The notes under the pieces are model-generated. The model was not told the DNA's origin, did not search any database, and saw only the letters and a list, made by a program, of their open reading frames with translations. From Daejeonella rubra (lineage in GTDB: Bacteria; Bacteroidota; Bacteroidia; Sphingobacteriales; Sphingobacteriaceae): a DNA stretch of 64,000 nucleotides. Position numbers and translations under genes: made by a program. Of this stretch, positions 1 to 9,438 are shown one piece after another; position 1 is the stretch's first letter, and every line of letters begins with the position of its first letter. Location of the stretch: NCBI RefSeq assembly GCF_900103545.1, contig NZ_FNHH01000009.1, positions 62,001 to 126,000 of the forward strand. Reading direction: 5' to 3'.

Positions 1-711
1 TCCGGTCAGGTAATCAAGTATCGGTGAATGAGTCCCGAATGCAAACTTATCCGAACCATAAAGATTCAGAAAATCGGACATATTGGTAATGGTCCTACCT
101 GAAGTATCAAATAAAAGATCGCTCTTTTTGACCAAATTCATCTCTTCTGTATCCAGTTTGGCTGCATTAGCAAAATTCAGGATCATATACTTCGCATCCG
201 GAACAGCATTTACAATCGGAAGAATATTCTTCAGATTCCATTCTCTGATCGCATTACCCTTCATATTGGAAATATCCATCCATGATCGCTCCCTGCTATC
301 CACCATTCTGTAATTGAATGCTACTGGCAGACCATAATCACGAACCCGTTTTACAAGTTCAATACAAGCCGGATCAAGAATTTCATAATCGTGGTATCTG
401 GGATAAAGTCTAACCCCTTTAAAACCATACGTTTTTATACAGGTTTCCAGATCATCCTGCCAGCCGGCATAGATCGGGTTAATTACCGCATAAGGAATAA
501 AACGGTCTTTAAACCTGCGGTTTGACCGGATCTCCTTGTATAATTCTTCGTTTGCTGATTGGGTGTTCTTATAAAAAATACCATTCAGATTGCTGATCAC
601 TGAAACATCAACACCGAATTTATTCATTCTTTCGTATAATGCTTCACAAGTATTGTACTTCAATTGCTGGAATGGCCAATTTCCAACATATGCATTAATA
701 TCAATCAACAT
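1..711 (-). CDS. Amidohydro_2-type protein without an N-terminal HxH motif (3' end outside window)
   Basis: The 237 visible codons begin MLIDINAYVGNWPFQQ and read open to the window edge, so the C-terminus is missing. The 'DINAYVGNWPF' start resembles the amidohydrolase-2 (TIM-barrel lactonase/decarboxylase) family, but the D-x-H-x-H metal motif on strand 1 is replaced by D-I-N-A-Y. There is no signal peptide. The ATG overlaps the end of the upstream amidohydrolase by 11 nt, so the two are probably co-translated from the promoter near 1704. It may be a metal-independent lactonase-like enzyme or a non-catalytic relative. Family assignment is fairly sure, activity unknown. Confidence 0.75.
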   Translation of the reverse strand, partial: MLIDINAYVGNWPFQQLKYNTCEALYERMNKFGVDVSVISNLNGIFYKNTQSANEELYKEIRSNRRFKDRFIPYAVINPIYAGWQDDLETCIKTYGFKGVRLYPRYHDYEILDPACIELVKRVRDYGLPVAFNYRMVDSRERSWMDISNMKGNAIREWNLKNILPIVNAVPDAKYMILNFANAAKLDTEEMNLVKKSDLLFDTSGRTITNMSDFLNLYGSDKFAFGTHSPILDYLTG

Positions 712-1654
712 TTCTTCCTGATTTTTTTAAAATTTCGTTGTAATTATCAAAAAAGACCTTCTTTTTCTGATTCTCCGTCAGGTTAGATGCCAGGATCTTT
801 CCAACACTCTGATAATAACAATTATCCGAACCAAAAAATAGCCTGTCCTCACCTAAAAGTTTCATAGCAGAATCGATCATGTTTTCCGGATTATTGCTGC
901 CGGATGTATCCACATAGATATTGGGATAATGAACAAATGATTTACAGGCATACTCCCAGTCGCCGCCTCCACCAATATGAGCATACTGAAACATAGCCTC
1001 GGGATATCTTTTTGCTATGTTTACGAAATCTTCCGGTATGGAGGTATTCGGTCTGATTCCGGTATCATATTTCATTCTGTATCCGCCAAGACCAAGCTGA
1101 GTGTATGCGTGCATGTGTATGATCATCTTCAGGTCGATCATTTTCTCTATGATCGGATAAAACAGGGGATCATTGATCTTTAATTGAGTATAAACCTTTA
1201 ATCCAACCATTCCAAGATCCACACAGCGCTTTATTTCTTCAATCGACTCTTTCTGATAAATGGCATTCGCTGTAAACTGCCCAATGAGCCTGTCAGGATA
1301 TTGTTTCATGCACTTAAGCATTAAATCATTAAACGACCTGAATTCTTGAGGGGTACCGACACCATGGTAAGCTGGAAGAGAAACAAACATTTTGTCTATT
1401 CCCAGACGATCAGCAAATGCTATATTTCCTTCGGGGCCTCCATCAAATAAATGGGCATGAACATGTGAATCAAGTTTTCTGTACTTCATCACATCCTTCA
1501 TCAGGTTATATTTGGAGGCGACTGATTCTGTAACAGATGCATCTGATGTTTCACCCGCATGATGCATCCCCAAAACGCGATCAGACATCAGAATACCGGC
1601 CGCAGAAAGCGCGGTCCCGGTCACAAATTTTCTTCGATTGATAAGATTTGACAT
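701..1654 (-). CDS. Tat-exported amidohydrolase (Amidohydro_2 family)
   Basis: 317 aa. The N-terminus has a twin-arginine signal (NRRKF at residues 6-10, then a hydrophobic stretch to about residue 30), predicting export folded to the periplasm. The metal-binding motif is D62-S-H64-V-H66-A-H68, followed later by 'IHMHAY', 'AHIGGGG' and 'FGSD', as in metal-dependent TIM-barrel hydrolases. Known Amidohydro_2 members include sugar lactonases (fuconolactonase, rhamnonolactonase types) and decarboxylases. Lactone hydrolysis is my preferred guess because a dehydratase and an aldolase lie in the same regulon. It is the first gene of a two-gene unit with an operator-like palindrome 49 nt upstream of the ATG. 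Confidence 0.85.
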   Translation of the reverse strand: MSNLINRRKFVTGTALSAAGILMSDRVLGMHHAGETSDASVTESVASKYNLMKDVMKYRKLDSHVHAHLFDGGPEGNIAFADRLGIDKMFVSLPAYHGVGTPQEFRSFNDLMLKCMKQYPDRLIGQFTANAIYQKESIEEIKRCVDLGMVGLKVYTQLKINDPLFYPIIEKMIDLKMIIHMHAYTQLGLGGYRMKYDTGIRPNTSIPEDFVNIAKRYPEAMFQYAHIGGGGDWEYACKSFVHYPNIYVDTSGSNNPENMIDSAMKLLGEDRLFFGSDNCYYQSVGKILASNLTENQKKKVFFDNYNEILKKSGRNVD

Positions 1655-1703
1655 AAAAATTTTAACGAAATTTTAATATTTAACCCAAGTTAAGATATTT
1701 ATA

Positions 1704-1717
1704 CGGTTACGTACACG
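1704..1717 (-). promoter_or_regulatory. Operator-like palindrome O1 (CGGTTACGTACACG)
   Basis: One of seven copies of a 14-bp imperfect palindrome with central CpG, idealised as CGGGTACGTACCCG. It lies 49 nt upstream of the amidohydrolase ATG at 1654 and 154 nt from the divergent murQ, so assignment to the minus-strand unit is by distance. LacI-family control is inferred from the central CG and palindrome length. No regulator gene is in the window. Confidence 0.65.
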
Positions 1718-1871
1718 GGAACAGAATATTTTATTCAATTTTAGGACTATTCATTTTTACTCTGCTGATTCGTTTATCCATAAAAACAGTTGATTTTTTG
1801 AATCAATAATACGTATAATTGAATATCAAAAACGCATACATTAATCAGGCTGAAGGGATATCAATATAATC

Positions 1872-2687
1872 ATGACAAGAATAACAGAGCAAGCATCGAA
1901 TTACAGGCATTTAGAAAAAATGTCAGTTGAAGAACTAACCAAAAACTTAAATAAGGAAGATCAATCCGTACCATTAGCTATAGAAAAGGCTTTACCTCAA
2001 TTGAATACTTTAATTAATTCGATCGTAAGTAAAATAGAAAATGGCGGCAGGTTATTTTATGTGGGTGCAGGAAGCGGAGGACGTTTATCAGTTTTGGATG
2101 TGATTGAATTACCAACCACATTTGGAGTTTCATCCGATCTTTTCAATGTAATTCTTGCCGGAGGAAAAGAGCATCTGATTGAAGCACCTGAAGAAAAAGA
2201 AGATGACGTCAATGCTGCATGGATGATGTTACAAGAAAAGAATGTTTCTGCAAAGGATATTGTTATTGGTATCTCGGCGAGTGGCACTACCCCATTTGTT
2301 TTATCAGCTTTAACAGAATGTAAAAAACATCAGATCAGTACAGCCTGTATCGTAAGTAATCCGGATTCTCCAATTGCTGAGCAGGCAGATATTCCAGTAG
2401 AAGTAATCACTGGTCCCGAATTTATTACTGGAAGTACGCGAATGAAGTGCGGAACTGCCCAGAAAATAATCTTTGATATGATCAGCACAACAACCATGAT
2501 CAAACTCGGACGGGTACTGGATAATCAAATGGTTAACGTAAAACTAATAAATGATAAAATTGTTGACCGTGCAGTTAAAATGTTAATGAAAAATACCGGA
2601 TTGGAAGATTACAATCAGGCAAAAGAACTTTTACTTGAACATGGCAGTGTTAAGAAGGCTTTGGATATGTTCAATATGGAAAAATAG
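1872..2687 (+). CDS. murQ: N-acetylmuramic acid 6-phosphate etherase
   Basis: 271 aa, slightly shorter than E. coli MurQ. It opens MTRITEQASNYRHLEKMS as in the family, followed by a SIS sugar-phosphate isomerase fold with 'GAGSGGRLSVLD', the acidic 'EAPEEKEDD' segment and 'GISASGTTPFV'. MurQ removes D-lactate from MurNAc-6-phosphate to give GlcNAc-6-phosphate during cytoplasmic peptidoglycan recycling. It is the only plus-strand gene in the first 37 kb and is not obviously part of the surrounding catabolic locus. The downstream gap of about 36 nt to the convergent heparinase-like gene shows only a weak T-rich stretch. Confidence 0.93.
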   Translation: MTRITEQASNYRHLEKMSVEELTKNLNKEDQSVPLAIEKALPQLNTLINSIVSKIENGGRLFYVGAGSGGRLSVLDVIELPTTFGVSSDLFNVILAGGKEHLIEAPEEKEDDVNAAWMMLQEKNVSAKDIVIGISASGTTPFVLSALTECKKHQISTACIVSNPDSPIAEQADIPVEVITGPEFITGSTRMKCGTAQKIIFDMISTTTMIKLGRVLDNQMVNVKLINDKIVDRAVKMLMKNTGLEDYNQAKELLLEHGSVKKALDMFNMEK

Positions 2688-2723
2688 AAAATACTATTTT
2701 TTTTAGAATAAAAACAATTAAAA

Positions 2724-5700
2724 TCAGTACAGTTCTCCATTGGCTAAAACTATCCTATATTCAGAATTGTCCTTTCCAACAAGAATATTGGCAATTTCAG
2801 CTGGAAATTGAACTTTGCTTTCAATCTGTCCGTTTTCGCTAATTAAATACAAAATACCTTGTGCCGTTGCAGCAAGATAATAAGTCCTACCGGATTGCCT
2901 GTATCCTGCAACTTTTATCACCCGGTCACTCAGTGTATTCCGGATAATGGTGTTTCCCTTATCGTCAAGAACATAAAATTGAAATCCTTCTGTACCTGCA
3001 AGAATTTCAAATTTACCATCATTGTTAAAATCACCATGCCGGATATCATTGACCTCCCCTCCCACATTTGTGATCCAATATTCCTGAACTTTATCCTTGA
3101 AACCGATCATCCGGATCTCACTTTGCTTGGTTCCCAATAAGACCGTCGGCGGAACAGTTTTAGAATCCTTATTTAATACATGGGCTATCTTCCAGCCCGG
3201 ACCGCCAGACTTTCCGGTAATCAGTTCATTATCCTTGATGAGAGTATAGTAATAGTATTCAAGCGCAAAAATGCCTTCCTCTTTACCGTCAGCATCCAAA
3301 TCGGCATATTCCATATCTTCAATACCATAAAAATATAGGGCTGTCTCAGCTCTCAATTTGCCCTGAAGATCCAATTCATACAAATACCGGAACTGGGTAC
3401 CAACCATAATGACAGGCTCCTGATCTTTTCCATTTTTATTGGCAATTCTGATATTGGTAATACCAATTAAATTGCCTTTATATTCCTTACGGGCAGCATC
3501 ATCCGGAAACTTATAATTCCATAATTCCTTGCCATTTATATCAAGGACATGCATATACCAGTTTTCTGTCGCGATGAAGATCAGAGGACGGTTTCCGGCA
3601 TATTGGAGACTAACTTCATTCACCCGGCCTTTGGCAGAAAATGTCCACAATAATTTTCCTTTAGAGTCAATGGCCTGTACTTTTCCGCTAATTCCACCTA
3701 ATAAAATATCATCTTTTTTGTCGCTGTTAAGGTCTGTTGCAAATGAACTGCTGACCTGCTCATTAAAGGAATAAAGCTTGTTTGAATCCTTAACCTGCAT
3801 TGATCTGAATGAATCATACCTGGTAATTTGGCTCTCTTTTAAAGCATTGGCAGGAGCTATTCCTAAAGTTTTAACAGAATCATCTTTCCATTGAACCTGT
3901 CCGGAGTCAATTTCTCCCTGTCTCAGCGGTTCACCAGACTGATCATAACTGATCTTATTTTTCAACAGATCAAAGGCTTTCCACTGTCCGCTCTTTTTGT
4001 TGAGTTTAAAAAGTACGGGGTGCTGAAAATTTAATTCCTGTGATCCGATCTTTAACCGGGTTACAGAAGCAGAAACGACCTCTTGATCCCCGATCAGGTG
4101 AAAAGTTCCGTTACTGGAATACCCGGGGCTATTGACCGCACCTTTAACAGCCAGCCATTTACTTTTTCCTTGTTGGATTTCAATAATATCGGAACTAATT
4201 ACTTTCGTTTGAACAGCATCGCTTTCTTCTGAATGACTGGATAGTACATTAATAAAGCCTGCATGATCACCTTTTATATATTCCTTTTCATTGATCACCT
4301 CGGTTAAAACCGTTTCGTTATCCGCAAATGGATAAGGATAAACGGTTTTCCAGTATTTGATAAAATGTCCGTAAATATCCTTCATCCTAAGATCAGCCGG
4401 GGCCAGATTCTGCAGGAGCATGTTCACCCCTTTTTGTTCAATCCTGAAGGTCTGATCTTCTATTTTAGGGGTACCCAGGGACTGCCAATGATTTTTCAAC
4501 AAAAACCTTCCTGATTCCCTGATCTTCAGATCATCATAGATAATAAAGAATTTGCCTTCAGGGCTTATAATGGTCCGTTCCCAATCAAGGCCATTATAAT
4601 CCGGAACAATACTGCGACTGGTACTGGTTCCTTCCAGGTCAGCTACCCAATCAAGTTTCACCAATGGCGGCTTCTTTCTTTGTTTGCCATCTTTCACAAC
4701 AACTAAACCTGAATGATACTCAGGAGTATTCTGGATATAATCACGGTCATTTAAGAAAAGACGACCCTTGGCACTGTAATTCAAAATTGTGTTTCCATCC
4801 TGATGCCCATGTTTTCCTGCCGAAAAACCATCCAGAATCAGATAATTATCATTTAATCCGAAACCTGATCGGAATGTCAGTTTATGAAAAGTTTCCTTCT
4901 GCTCAACACTCATCCTATCCTTTTTCTGAATTTTCAGATCATCATTTTTCAGACTCTCCTGAAATTCCGGAACATTCTGATCGATCAAAGTTTTTAAATC
5001 ATCATAAACCCCCTTTTCAATCTCCTGAGCCTGAACTTTAGGATATAGATTACCATCGGGTTGCCCAGTAGTTTTCAGCTGTGCGATATAACGATGTATG
5101 GGATAGATCAGATCGGGCATCTTTTGTCCAGGGAAAGGACCAGTTCTGGTACGTTCCAAAAGAAAATTATAGATGGGATCAGTATAATACCAGGATGCGG
5201 CATTCAGTAATTGAGAATGACCCCAGGAATAAGCGCTGCTCATCCCAAATGGATAAGTATCTCCACCGCCCGAAAGTGTGCCCAGATTATCGATCATCAT
5301 TGAATGCAGGTCTGCACTTGGCCTCAGACTTCGGTTGATAAATTTCATGTCTCCGCTGAGCATGGCATAATCGATATTAGCTACCGGCAAATGCGCGAGG
5401 TAATCTGATCCTTCATCCATGCTTATATAGGATGTATTACCTCTGAAGATCATGTCTCCCCTGCTTTTCCATTCAGTTAATTCTGGAAACTTATAATAGT
5501 TCATAAAATAATTGCAGGAACCTACCAATGATAAGGCAGGAAAAATCTCATGATTCCATCGTGGAGCACTTTCTGGTGCACGAACCAGGTAATTATCCAG
5601 ATAATTTGCTTTGCAGGTTAAAAATAAAGCTGATACAATTTTAGCACGTTCTGAATCTGAAAATAAACCAGAACCTTCTATGACAGACCAGTTTTGAAGA

Positions 5701-6542
5701 AGTTTTTCACCCTGAATCCACATATTTTTTCTGACACCAAGCTGATAAATGGCTTCTGAGGGGTATTTATTGACGAAAGAAGCATAACCTAATAGTAATT
5801 TTTTATAGCTATCTCCGTACTCTGGTTTAGCGCTAAGCTGATAATACTCACCAGATGATTTAATTCCGGCAAGCACTGCCAGAAGTGCATCAGCTATTAC
5901 TTCGTTCTCCTTCACAGGTTTCATTGCTGCCAGAAGAACATCTTCATTTTTTATTTTAGAATTGAAGTAATCACTGGTAATAATTGGAATATTCACTTCC
6001 AATAACCATGGAACAGATGATTCCTTTTGATCCTTTATGATATTTATTAAGCGTTCTGTTCCAAATTTGGCACCGGCAATATCTGAAGCAGCAATAATTA
6101 TCGTATTTCCACCTGAACCAAAGGGATCGATCAAAGTTGCAAGCTGATAGCCTGCCTTACCAGGATAAACGGCATCAGCATAAGATAATCGCATACCATA
6201 AAGGCGAGCCATTTGCTTATTATTCCCCAAATTACCGAGTACGATTGTATTACCAGACCATCCCTTAACAAACTTCAGCGGATCAGGAGTGCTGATATCT
6301 GCAGTAAGGCTCGTTTTTTTCTTTATGATTCGCTGAAGGTCATTAGCCAGAGCCTTCCATTCAGGTTCATCCGGAACCACGATTTTAATACTGAGGAGAC
6401 TGGTTGTTTTTAGAAGCAATCGTGGAGATATTTTTTCATAAATAGTACTATCTGCAGAATGAAAATTTTCAGCTCCGAATAAATCAGAATTAGCCAGAAA
6501 TAGTAGGAGAAAGAATCCAGATTTAAATAAATTTTTAAACAT
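2724..6542 (-). CDS. Giant secreted heparinase II/III-like protein fused to an FG-GAP/PQQ-like propeller
   Basis: 1272 aa, far longer than ordinary heparinase II/III family lyases. Signal peptide at residues 1-23. Residues about 40-190 resemble the accessory domain that precedes catalytic domains in some glycosidases (GNTIVLGN..., 'SDIAGAKFGTERLI'). The middle is an alpha-toroid followed by the beta-sandwich hallmark 'GKHGHQDGNTILNY' near residue 575, typical of heparinase II/III proteins. The C-terminal third has calcium-loop-like FG-GAP motifs near 940 (DLNSDKKDD), 1087 (DLDADGKEE) and 1170 (DFNNDGKFE) in a predicted beta-propeller. It probably cleaves a uronate-containing glycan by elimination and binds glycan or protein through the propeller. 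It ends the long unit that starts at 16302. Confidence 0.8.
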   Translation of the reverse strand: MFKNLFKSGFFLLLFLANSDLFGAENFHSADSTIYEKISPRLLLKTTSLLSIKIVVPDEPEWKALANDLQRIIKKKTSLTADISTPDPLKFVKGWSGNTIVLGNLGNNKQMARLYGMRLSYADAVYPGKAGYQLATLIDPFGSGGNTIIIAASDIAGAKFGTERLINIIKDQKESSVPWLLEVNIPIITSDYFNSKIKNEDVLLAAMKPVKENEVIADALLAVLAGIKSSGEYYQLSAKPEYGDSYKKLLLGYASFVNKYPSEAIYQLGVRKNMWIQGEKLLQNWSVIEGSGLFSDSERAKIVSALFLTCKANYLDNYLVRAPESAPRWNHEIFPALSLVGSCNYFMNYYKFPELTEWKSRGDMIFRGNTSYISMDEGSDYLAHLPVANIDYAMLSGDMKFINRSLRPSADLHSMMIDNLGTLSGGGDTYPFGMSSAYSWGHSQLLNAASWYYTDPIYNFLLERTRTGPFPGQKMPDLIYPIHRYIAQLKTTGQPDGNLYPKVQAQEIEKGVYDDLKTLIDQNVPEFQESLKNDDLKIQKKDRMSVEQKETFHKLTFRSGFGLNDNYLILDGFSAGKHGHQDGNTILNYSAKGRLFLNDRDYIQNTPEYHSGLVVVKDGKQRKKPPLVKLDWVADLEGTSTSRSIVPDYNGLDWERTIISPEGKFFIIYDDLKIRESGRFLLKNHWQSLGTPKIEDQTFRIEQKGVNMLLQNLAPADLRMKDIYGHFIKYWKTVYPYPFADNETVLTEVINEKEYIKGDHAGFINVLSSHSEESDAVQTKVISSDIIEIQQGKSKWLAVKGAVNSPGYSSNGTFHLIGDQEVVSASVTRLKIGSQELNFQHPVLFKLNKKSGQWKAFDLLKNKISYDQSGEPLRQGEIDSGQVQWKDDSVKTLGIAPANALKESQITRYDSFRSMQVKDSNKLYSFNEQVSSSFATDLNSDKKDDILLGGISGKVQAIDSKGKLLWTFSAKGRVNEVSLQYAGNRPLIFIATENWYMHVLDINGKELWNYKFPDDAARKEYKGNLIGITNIRIANKNGKDQEPVIMVGTQFRYLYELDLQGKLRAETALYFYGIEDMEYADLDADGKEEGIFALEYYYYTLIKDNELITGKSGGPGWKIAHVLNKDSKTVPPTVLLGTKQSEIRMIGFKDKVQEYWITNVGGEVNDIRHGDFNNDGKFEILAGTEGFQFYVLDDKGNTIIRNTLSDRVIKVAGYRQSGRTYYLAATAQGILYLISENGQIESKVQFPAEIANILVGKDNSEYRIVLANGELY

Positions 6543-6614
6543 TTAACATTTATAAATATTTGTTATATAATATATTATAGAATTTAATTAAACTATTTAT
6601 TTACATTTTAATGT

Positions 6615-7877
6615 CTATTTATCTTTATCGAAATAAAGATAAAATACCTTGCTTAACTGGCTTCCAAGAAGCTCCCAATCCTTAGCCATCGGCGCCTTAT
6701 TAAGACCCTTTGCCCATTCATAATTGAGTTCGTAAACAAAAGCATCTATCCCGAAACGCCTGGCCAATCCTTCTCCAAAAGAACCTGGATTTTTAACATG
6801 TGAAGGGCCTTCAGTAAACCAGGTATGACGGTATAATAGGTTTTCAAATCTTTTCATATTGGCTATATAAGGAGCATTGTCAGATGTGGGTAGATTAACA
6901 TGGATATTACCTCCCTGATCGTTATGCAGGTCGATTGCCAGATCTGGCTTCTTTCCCTTTTTTACCATCATATTCAGCCAGGTCTTGAAAGCGAATTTCT
7001 CAGGTGTTAAAACCTTGTCGGCAGGAAAATTCCATTCCCTATTCAGATCCTTCCCTAAAGTATTAAACCGGGTTCTTCCCCGCGACACTCCATCTTTATT
7101 CGCCATTGGCAAGATATAAACGCAATAACGCTTCAGAAATGGAGCAGAATCCTTTTGAAGGAGTTTTCTTATCAAACCCTGAACAACCCAATTACCACCA
7201 GGCTCCCATGAATGGGCTCTTGCCCTTAAAAAAACACTGAATGGTGCTTCAGGATCACCCAGCCTAATGATCTCTAGGGGGCGCCCCTCAACGGTTTTTC
7301 CGATATCTGTAATTTCAACAAGTGGATTTTGCCCTATTTCACTTAAGAGTTTGTCCAGGTCGCTTATGCGATAAGGTTCTACGCTGGCCACATAAATTTT
7401 ATCGCTTTTCATGCGGATCTTAACCCTTAGCTGATTACCTGAAATAAGATCAGCTGGAATTATTGACCAGTTAACACCATCTTCTGAGATCAAACAGTTT
7501 GTTTTTTCTGATACCGGAATTCCTTTCATCCCATTCCAGATGTTCTCAAAATTTTTAAGTAGAAGGGTCACTTCTATTCCTGAATCAGCTTCAAGCTGAA
7601 AATGCCAGTGTCCATTCGCCCGGTTAATAGATGAACGTTCATGATCATAATTTAGACTTATGTTAACAATGCCTAGTGAATCTAACTCCCAGTCAAGCTG
7701 AGAAGCATTTTCAAAATTAGTATTGATAAATCTAAAGCGATTTTTAGTTGAATCGGGATTTTGAAAAGATGAATTAACATCTTCACCATAGCCCCAATTT
7801 ATAGCAGCGGAAACATTCAGATTAAAGAGAATGAAACAGGATAAAAGAAAAAATGCTCTTGTAAAAAATATCTTCAT
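6615..7877 (-). CDS. Secreted M14-family zinc carboxypeptidase
   Basis: I chose the ATG at 7877 because it gives a proper signal peptide (MKIFFTRAFFLLSCF...VSA); an upstream ATG at 7907 would add ten residues before it. Residues about 25-150 form a beta-rich N-terminal domain. The M14 zinc site is visible: 'RAHSWEPGGNW' (H and E, near 220), 'DLHNDQGG' (H, near 314) and the catalytic Glu in 'FVYELNYEW' (near 382). The family includes metallocarboxypeptidases and deacylating amidohydrolases. In this carbohydrate locus it could remove an amide-linked group or peptide from the substrate. Periplasmic or extracellular. Confidence 0.85.
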   Translation of the reverse strand: MKIFFTRAFFLLSCFILFNLNVSAAINWGYGEDVNSSFQNPDSTKNRFRFINTNFENASQLDWELDSLGIVNISLNYDHERSSINRANGHWHFQLEADSGIEVTLLLKNFENIWNGMKGIPVSEKTNCLISEDGVNWSIIPADLISGNQLRVKIRMKSDKIYVASVEPYRISDLDKLLSEIGQNPLVEITDIGKTVEGRPLEIIRLGDPEAPFSVFLRARAHSWEPGGNWVVQGLIRKLLQKDSAPFLKRYCVYILPMANKDGVSRGRTRFNTLGKDLNREWNFPADKVLTPEKFAFKTWLNMMVKKGKKPDLAIDLHNDQGGNIHVNLPTSDNAPYIANMKRFENLLYRHTWFTEGPSHVKNPGSFGEGLARRFGIDAFVYELNYEWAKGLNKAPMAKDWELLGSQLSKVFYLYFDKDK

Positions 7878-7938
7878 GCTTAATTTATTTTCTATACAAT
7901 TAAACATTCCAGATATCTGATCCTGAAAAATTTAAAAT

Positions 7939-9438
7939 TTAAAAATTAGCGCTTTTTAATTTATTCAATGTGTAACAGATAATTTTATTAGTCAGTTCAT
8001 CCCCTTTAGAGGTTTTTATATTACCGAGCGTCAATTCGTAAACATATCCGGGTTTTAAAGTACTCAGCGTCAATGATATCTTCTTACGGTCATCCGAAAT
8101 TTTAATTGCTGTAACAGGTACATTCTGAACATCGAATTGTTCAGATCCATACTTATTATGGTATTTATAATAATAGTGACGAAATTTAAAATTAGCAGGG
8201 TCTGTTGCGGTCAATTCGTCAATTGGCTGTGTAAATGTAAGATCAAAGCCTTTTTCAGTCAGATTCATCGTGTAAACATCTGCAGGTTGTTTACCTGTAA
8301 AAACTATTCTCTGAATACCCTGATCACCTAGCCAGCCATGTGAATTCTGACCTATCCACAAACTACCATCGGGGCCAAATACTAAGCGGTTATTCCCCTT
8401 TCGCAAACCATTGCCGTCAAAAAATGGAATACAGGCACCCTGGAATTCTCCGCCAACCTTTTCAAGCATTACCCTTACTATCCGTTCCTTGTTCATTTCT
8501 CCTATAAACAACTGACCGGAATAAGGACCAAACCTTCCTCCGGTATTATCACAAAGAGGCTGTGTTGGTGAGTTAGCCATTATACCATGCGGGAATAAAA
8601 CAGCCCCCCTGGTTCGCATACTATCCAAAAAAGGGACAGGCAATAAAAATGGATTACCATTGCTCCAGCCTTTTTGCCATACCAGGCTTGCAGGATGTCC
8701 ATAAAATTTACCTTCCTGAACATGATGCAGCGGACTAGTACCTATCCAATCTCCCTGATTATCAGTAGCAAACAGATTACCGTCCAAATCAAAACCGATT
8801 CCGTTCGGTGAACGAAAGCCGGAAGCAAATGGCTTTAAAACACCATCAGGGCTTAGTTTCATTACCCAACCACGGTAAGGTACATTCGAAAACATCTGAC
8901 CCTTACTGCCATTTTCGCGGCCAAGCGGATTTATTTCGCCACGTACTTCAGGCCTTATATTTCCGGCTCCGGATGAAGAATTCAAAGCAATAAAAAGGTT
9001 ACCATCCTTATCCTTAACAGGACCATAATTAAATTCATGGTAATTCCCTGAAAAACCGAAATCATCCGTCACTTTTTCATACAGATCTGCAGTTCCATCG
9101 CCATCTGTATCTTTTACTCTTGTCAATTCAGGACGTTGTATAATCAATAATTCAGAATTACTGACCACCAAAATACCGAGGGGATCATGAAGTCCTTCCG
9201 CAAATAATTTCCATTTCTTAGTCGATGGTTCATAGGTCATTACCTCTCCCCGTGTGAAACATGCTACAAGACGGCCATCTGGTAGAAATTCAACTCCTCC
9301 GGTTTCACTCGTCAAACCTTCGGGCATAGGAATAGTTTCTACCTTATATGATCCATTCTTTTCCTGAGCATTGAGTGTCTGTATTAAGACACAAAACAAA
9401 ACACCTGTCAGAATCCTCCTAGTCATTCTACTTATCAT
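7939..9438 (-). CDS. Secreted glucose-dehydrogenase-like beta-propeller protein
   Basis: 499 aa with signal peptide (about residues 1-24). Residues 30-390 contain propeller strands such as 'GGVEFLPDGRLVACFTRGEV', 'VKDTDGDGTADLYEKV', 'GFRSPNGIGFDLDGNLFATDNQGDW' and 'FGPDGSLWIGQ', as in PQQ-type sugar dehydrogenase-like and 'putative membrane-bound dehydrogenase' proteins. Residues about 395-499 form an Ig-like C-terminal domain. No CxxCH heme site is present. The start codon overlaps the stop of the cupredoxin gene (ATGA), so the two are translationally coupled. That suggests the cupredoxin accepts electrons from this protein, but the redox activity is inferred. Confidence 0.8.
   Translation of the reverse strand: MISRMTRRILTGVLFCVLIQTLNAQEKNGSYKVETIPMPEGLTSETGGVEFLPDGRLVACFTRGEVMTYEPSTKKWKLFAEGLHDPLGILVVSNSELLIIQRPELTRVKDTDGDGTADLYEKVTDDFGFSGNYHEFNYGPVKDKDGNLFIALNSSSGAGNIRPEVRGEINPLGRENGSKGQMFSNVPYRGWVMKLSPDGVLKPFASGFRSPNGIGFDLDGNLFATDNQGDWIGTSPLHHVQEGKFYGHPASLVWQKGWSNGNPFLLPVPFLDSMRTRGAVLFPHGIMANSPTQPLCDNTGGRFGPYSGQLFIGEMNKERIVRVMLEKVGGEFQGACIPFFDGNGLRKGNNRLVFGPDGSLWIGQNSHGWLGDQGIQRIVFTGKQPADVYTMNLTEKGFDLTFTQPIDELTATDPANFKFRHYYYKYHNKYGSEQFDVQNVPVTAIKISDDRKKISLTLSTLKPGYVYELTLGNIKTSKGDELTNKIICYTLNKLKSANF

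Noticed and set aside
1704..1872. murQ as a member of the regulon
   Set aside because: The palindrome is 49 nt from the minus-strand gene but 154 nt from murQ, and peptidoglycan recycling does not fit the rest. It cannot be excluded without expression data.
2688..2723. Terminator between murQ and the heparinase-like gene
   Set aside because: Only an A/T-rich stretch with a weak stem; not strong enough to call.
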